A DNA stretch of 6,228 nt. It comes from Acidobacteriota bacterium (lineage in GTDB: Bacteria > Acidobacteriota > Thermoanaerobaculia > Thermoanaerobaculales > Sulfomarinibacteraceae). Positions 5,825 through 6,228 of this stretch are shown here, piece by piece. Position 1 is the stretch's first letter, and each line of letters begins with the position of its first letter. The translations under genes were made by a program, and so were the position numbers. The notes under the pieces were generated by a model. It saw only the letters and a program-made list of their open reading frames with translations. It had not been told where the DNA came from and did no database searches. The stretch lies in assembly GCA_030637805.1 (NCBI GenBank), contig DAOWFV010000026.1, positions 1 through 6,228 on the forward strand. Reading direction: 5' to 3'.

Positions 5825-6228
5825 ATGAAACCGGGACGAGGCGCGGCGTTGGCTTTGTCGCTTTGCTTGGCGGCCCTTTCATTGGCCGCATCCGTCGGCG
5901 ACCTGAGGCGAGAGGTTCCGTCACCGCGGGTTGCGGACCGCCGGGTCCGGCCGATTCCGGCGGCCGGCCGGTCGATTGCGCTTCAGGCGCTCGATAACTG
6001 CGGCCAGGCCCATGCCTATCTCGTCGAGGTGGCGGTGGAGCGGGTCCTCGAGTCCCGCTACAACCGGGGGTACATCGTGCCCTGGGCGGGCGCCGAAGGA
6101 GACCGCGGCGCGGCCGACGTCCCGAGCGACTACACAACCACCAACAACCAGGAGCAGGGCGTCGACGAGCTCGACATCGTCAAGACCAATGGCACCCACC
6201 TCTACGCGACCGAGGGCGACACCTTCCA
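5825..6228 (+). CDS. Secreted C-terminal beta-propeller domain protein (5' part only)
   Basis: Only the first 134 codons are present; the gene runs past the window end. The start is secure: GAGGAGGT (5812-5819) lies 5 nt before the ATG. Residues 1-24 form a signal peptide (two arginines or lysines, hydrophobic core LALSLCLAALSLAAS), so the product is exported; the cysteine at 14 is not in a proper lipobox. A basic Pro/Arg linker follows, then a helix (LDNCGQAHAYLVEVAVERVLESRYN, split here: LDNCGQ about 56-61, AYLVEVAVERVLE about 64-76). Residues 103-128 contain YTTTNNQEQGVDELDIVKTNG and then LYATEGD, which closely follows the entry motif of the family annotated as secreted protein with C-terminal beta-propeller domain (Pfam Beta_propel, PF09826). 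Family biochemical function is not established; the propeller is expected beyond the window. It is transcribed away from feoAB. Confidence 0.82.
   Translation, partial: MKPGRGAALALSLCLAALSLAASVGDLRREVPSPRVADRRVRPIPAAGRSIALQALDNCGQAHAYLVEVAVERVLESRYNRGYIVPWAGAEGDRGAADVPSDYTTTNNQEQGVDELDIVKTNGTHLYATEGDTF

Noticed and set aside
5598..5826. Two small open frames on the - strand upstream of the beta-propeller gene
   Set aside because: They have no ribosome binding site, no recognisable sequence, and lie over the probable regulatory region.

Overview
The window is GC-rich bacterial DNA (roughly 60-65% G+C by eye) with tightly packed genes, ATGA start/stop overlaps and long antisense open frames, as expected at this GC content. 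The gene families present (queC, a BlaI-type repressor with an M56 membrane metallopeptidase, feoA-feoB, a secreted beta-propeller protein) do not fix a phylum. The combination would suit an uncultured Acidobacteriota-like or similar Gram-negative lineage, but that is only a guess. No phage, plasmid, CRISPR, IS element, tRNA or rRNA signal was seen.

Layout. Bases 1-124 hold no secure gene but contain four perfect copies of a 7-bp repeat. queC (125-814, +) encodes the preQ0 synthase of queuosine/7-deazaguanine biosynthesis. Bases 815-1037 hold a large imperfect inverted repeat built almost entirely from 7-bp units, then a promoter overlapped by two contiguous 14-bp dyads that look like BlaI-family operators. 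That promoter drives a two-gene operon: a BlaI/MecI-type repressor (1038-1427, +) and, overlapping it by 4 bp, an M56 (BlaR1/MecR1-like) membrane metallopeptidase (1424-3292, +). The peptidase lacks the penicillin-binding sensor domain. In its place are a Pro/Ala-rich linker and a long Glu/Arg-rich helix. Facing it, only 16 bp away, is the feoA-feoB ferrous iron uptake operon (5506 to 3309, -), with feoA and feoB also overlapping by 4 bp. Bases 5507-5824 form a divergent intergenic region with small dyads and repeats. It leads into the start of a secreted beta-propeller protein (5825 to beyond the end, +).

How the parts work together. The repressor and peptidase form an apparently self-regulated signalling pair: the repressor would sit on its own promoter until the membrane peptidase, on receiving an extracytoplasmic signal, causes its loss. 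No output gene such as a beta-lactamase lies in the window, so the regulon must be elsewhere if there is one. FeoA and FeoB together would import Fe(II). queC and the beta-propeller gene have no evident functional link to their neighbours here.

The most unusual items are the M56 protein's C-terminal architecture, including a regular alternating 11/7-residue spacing of an acidic-acidic-Arg motif, the tandem operators, and the 7-bp-unit intergenic repeats. The window does not show a clearly new multi-gene system; the BlaI-M56-helix pair is the best candidate for something incompletely described.
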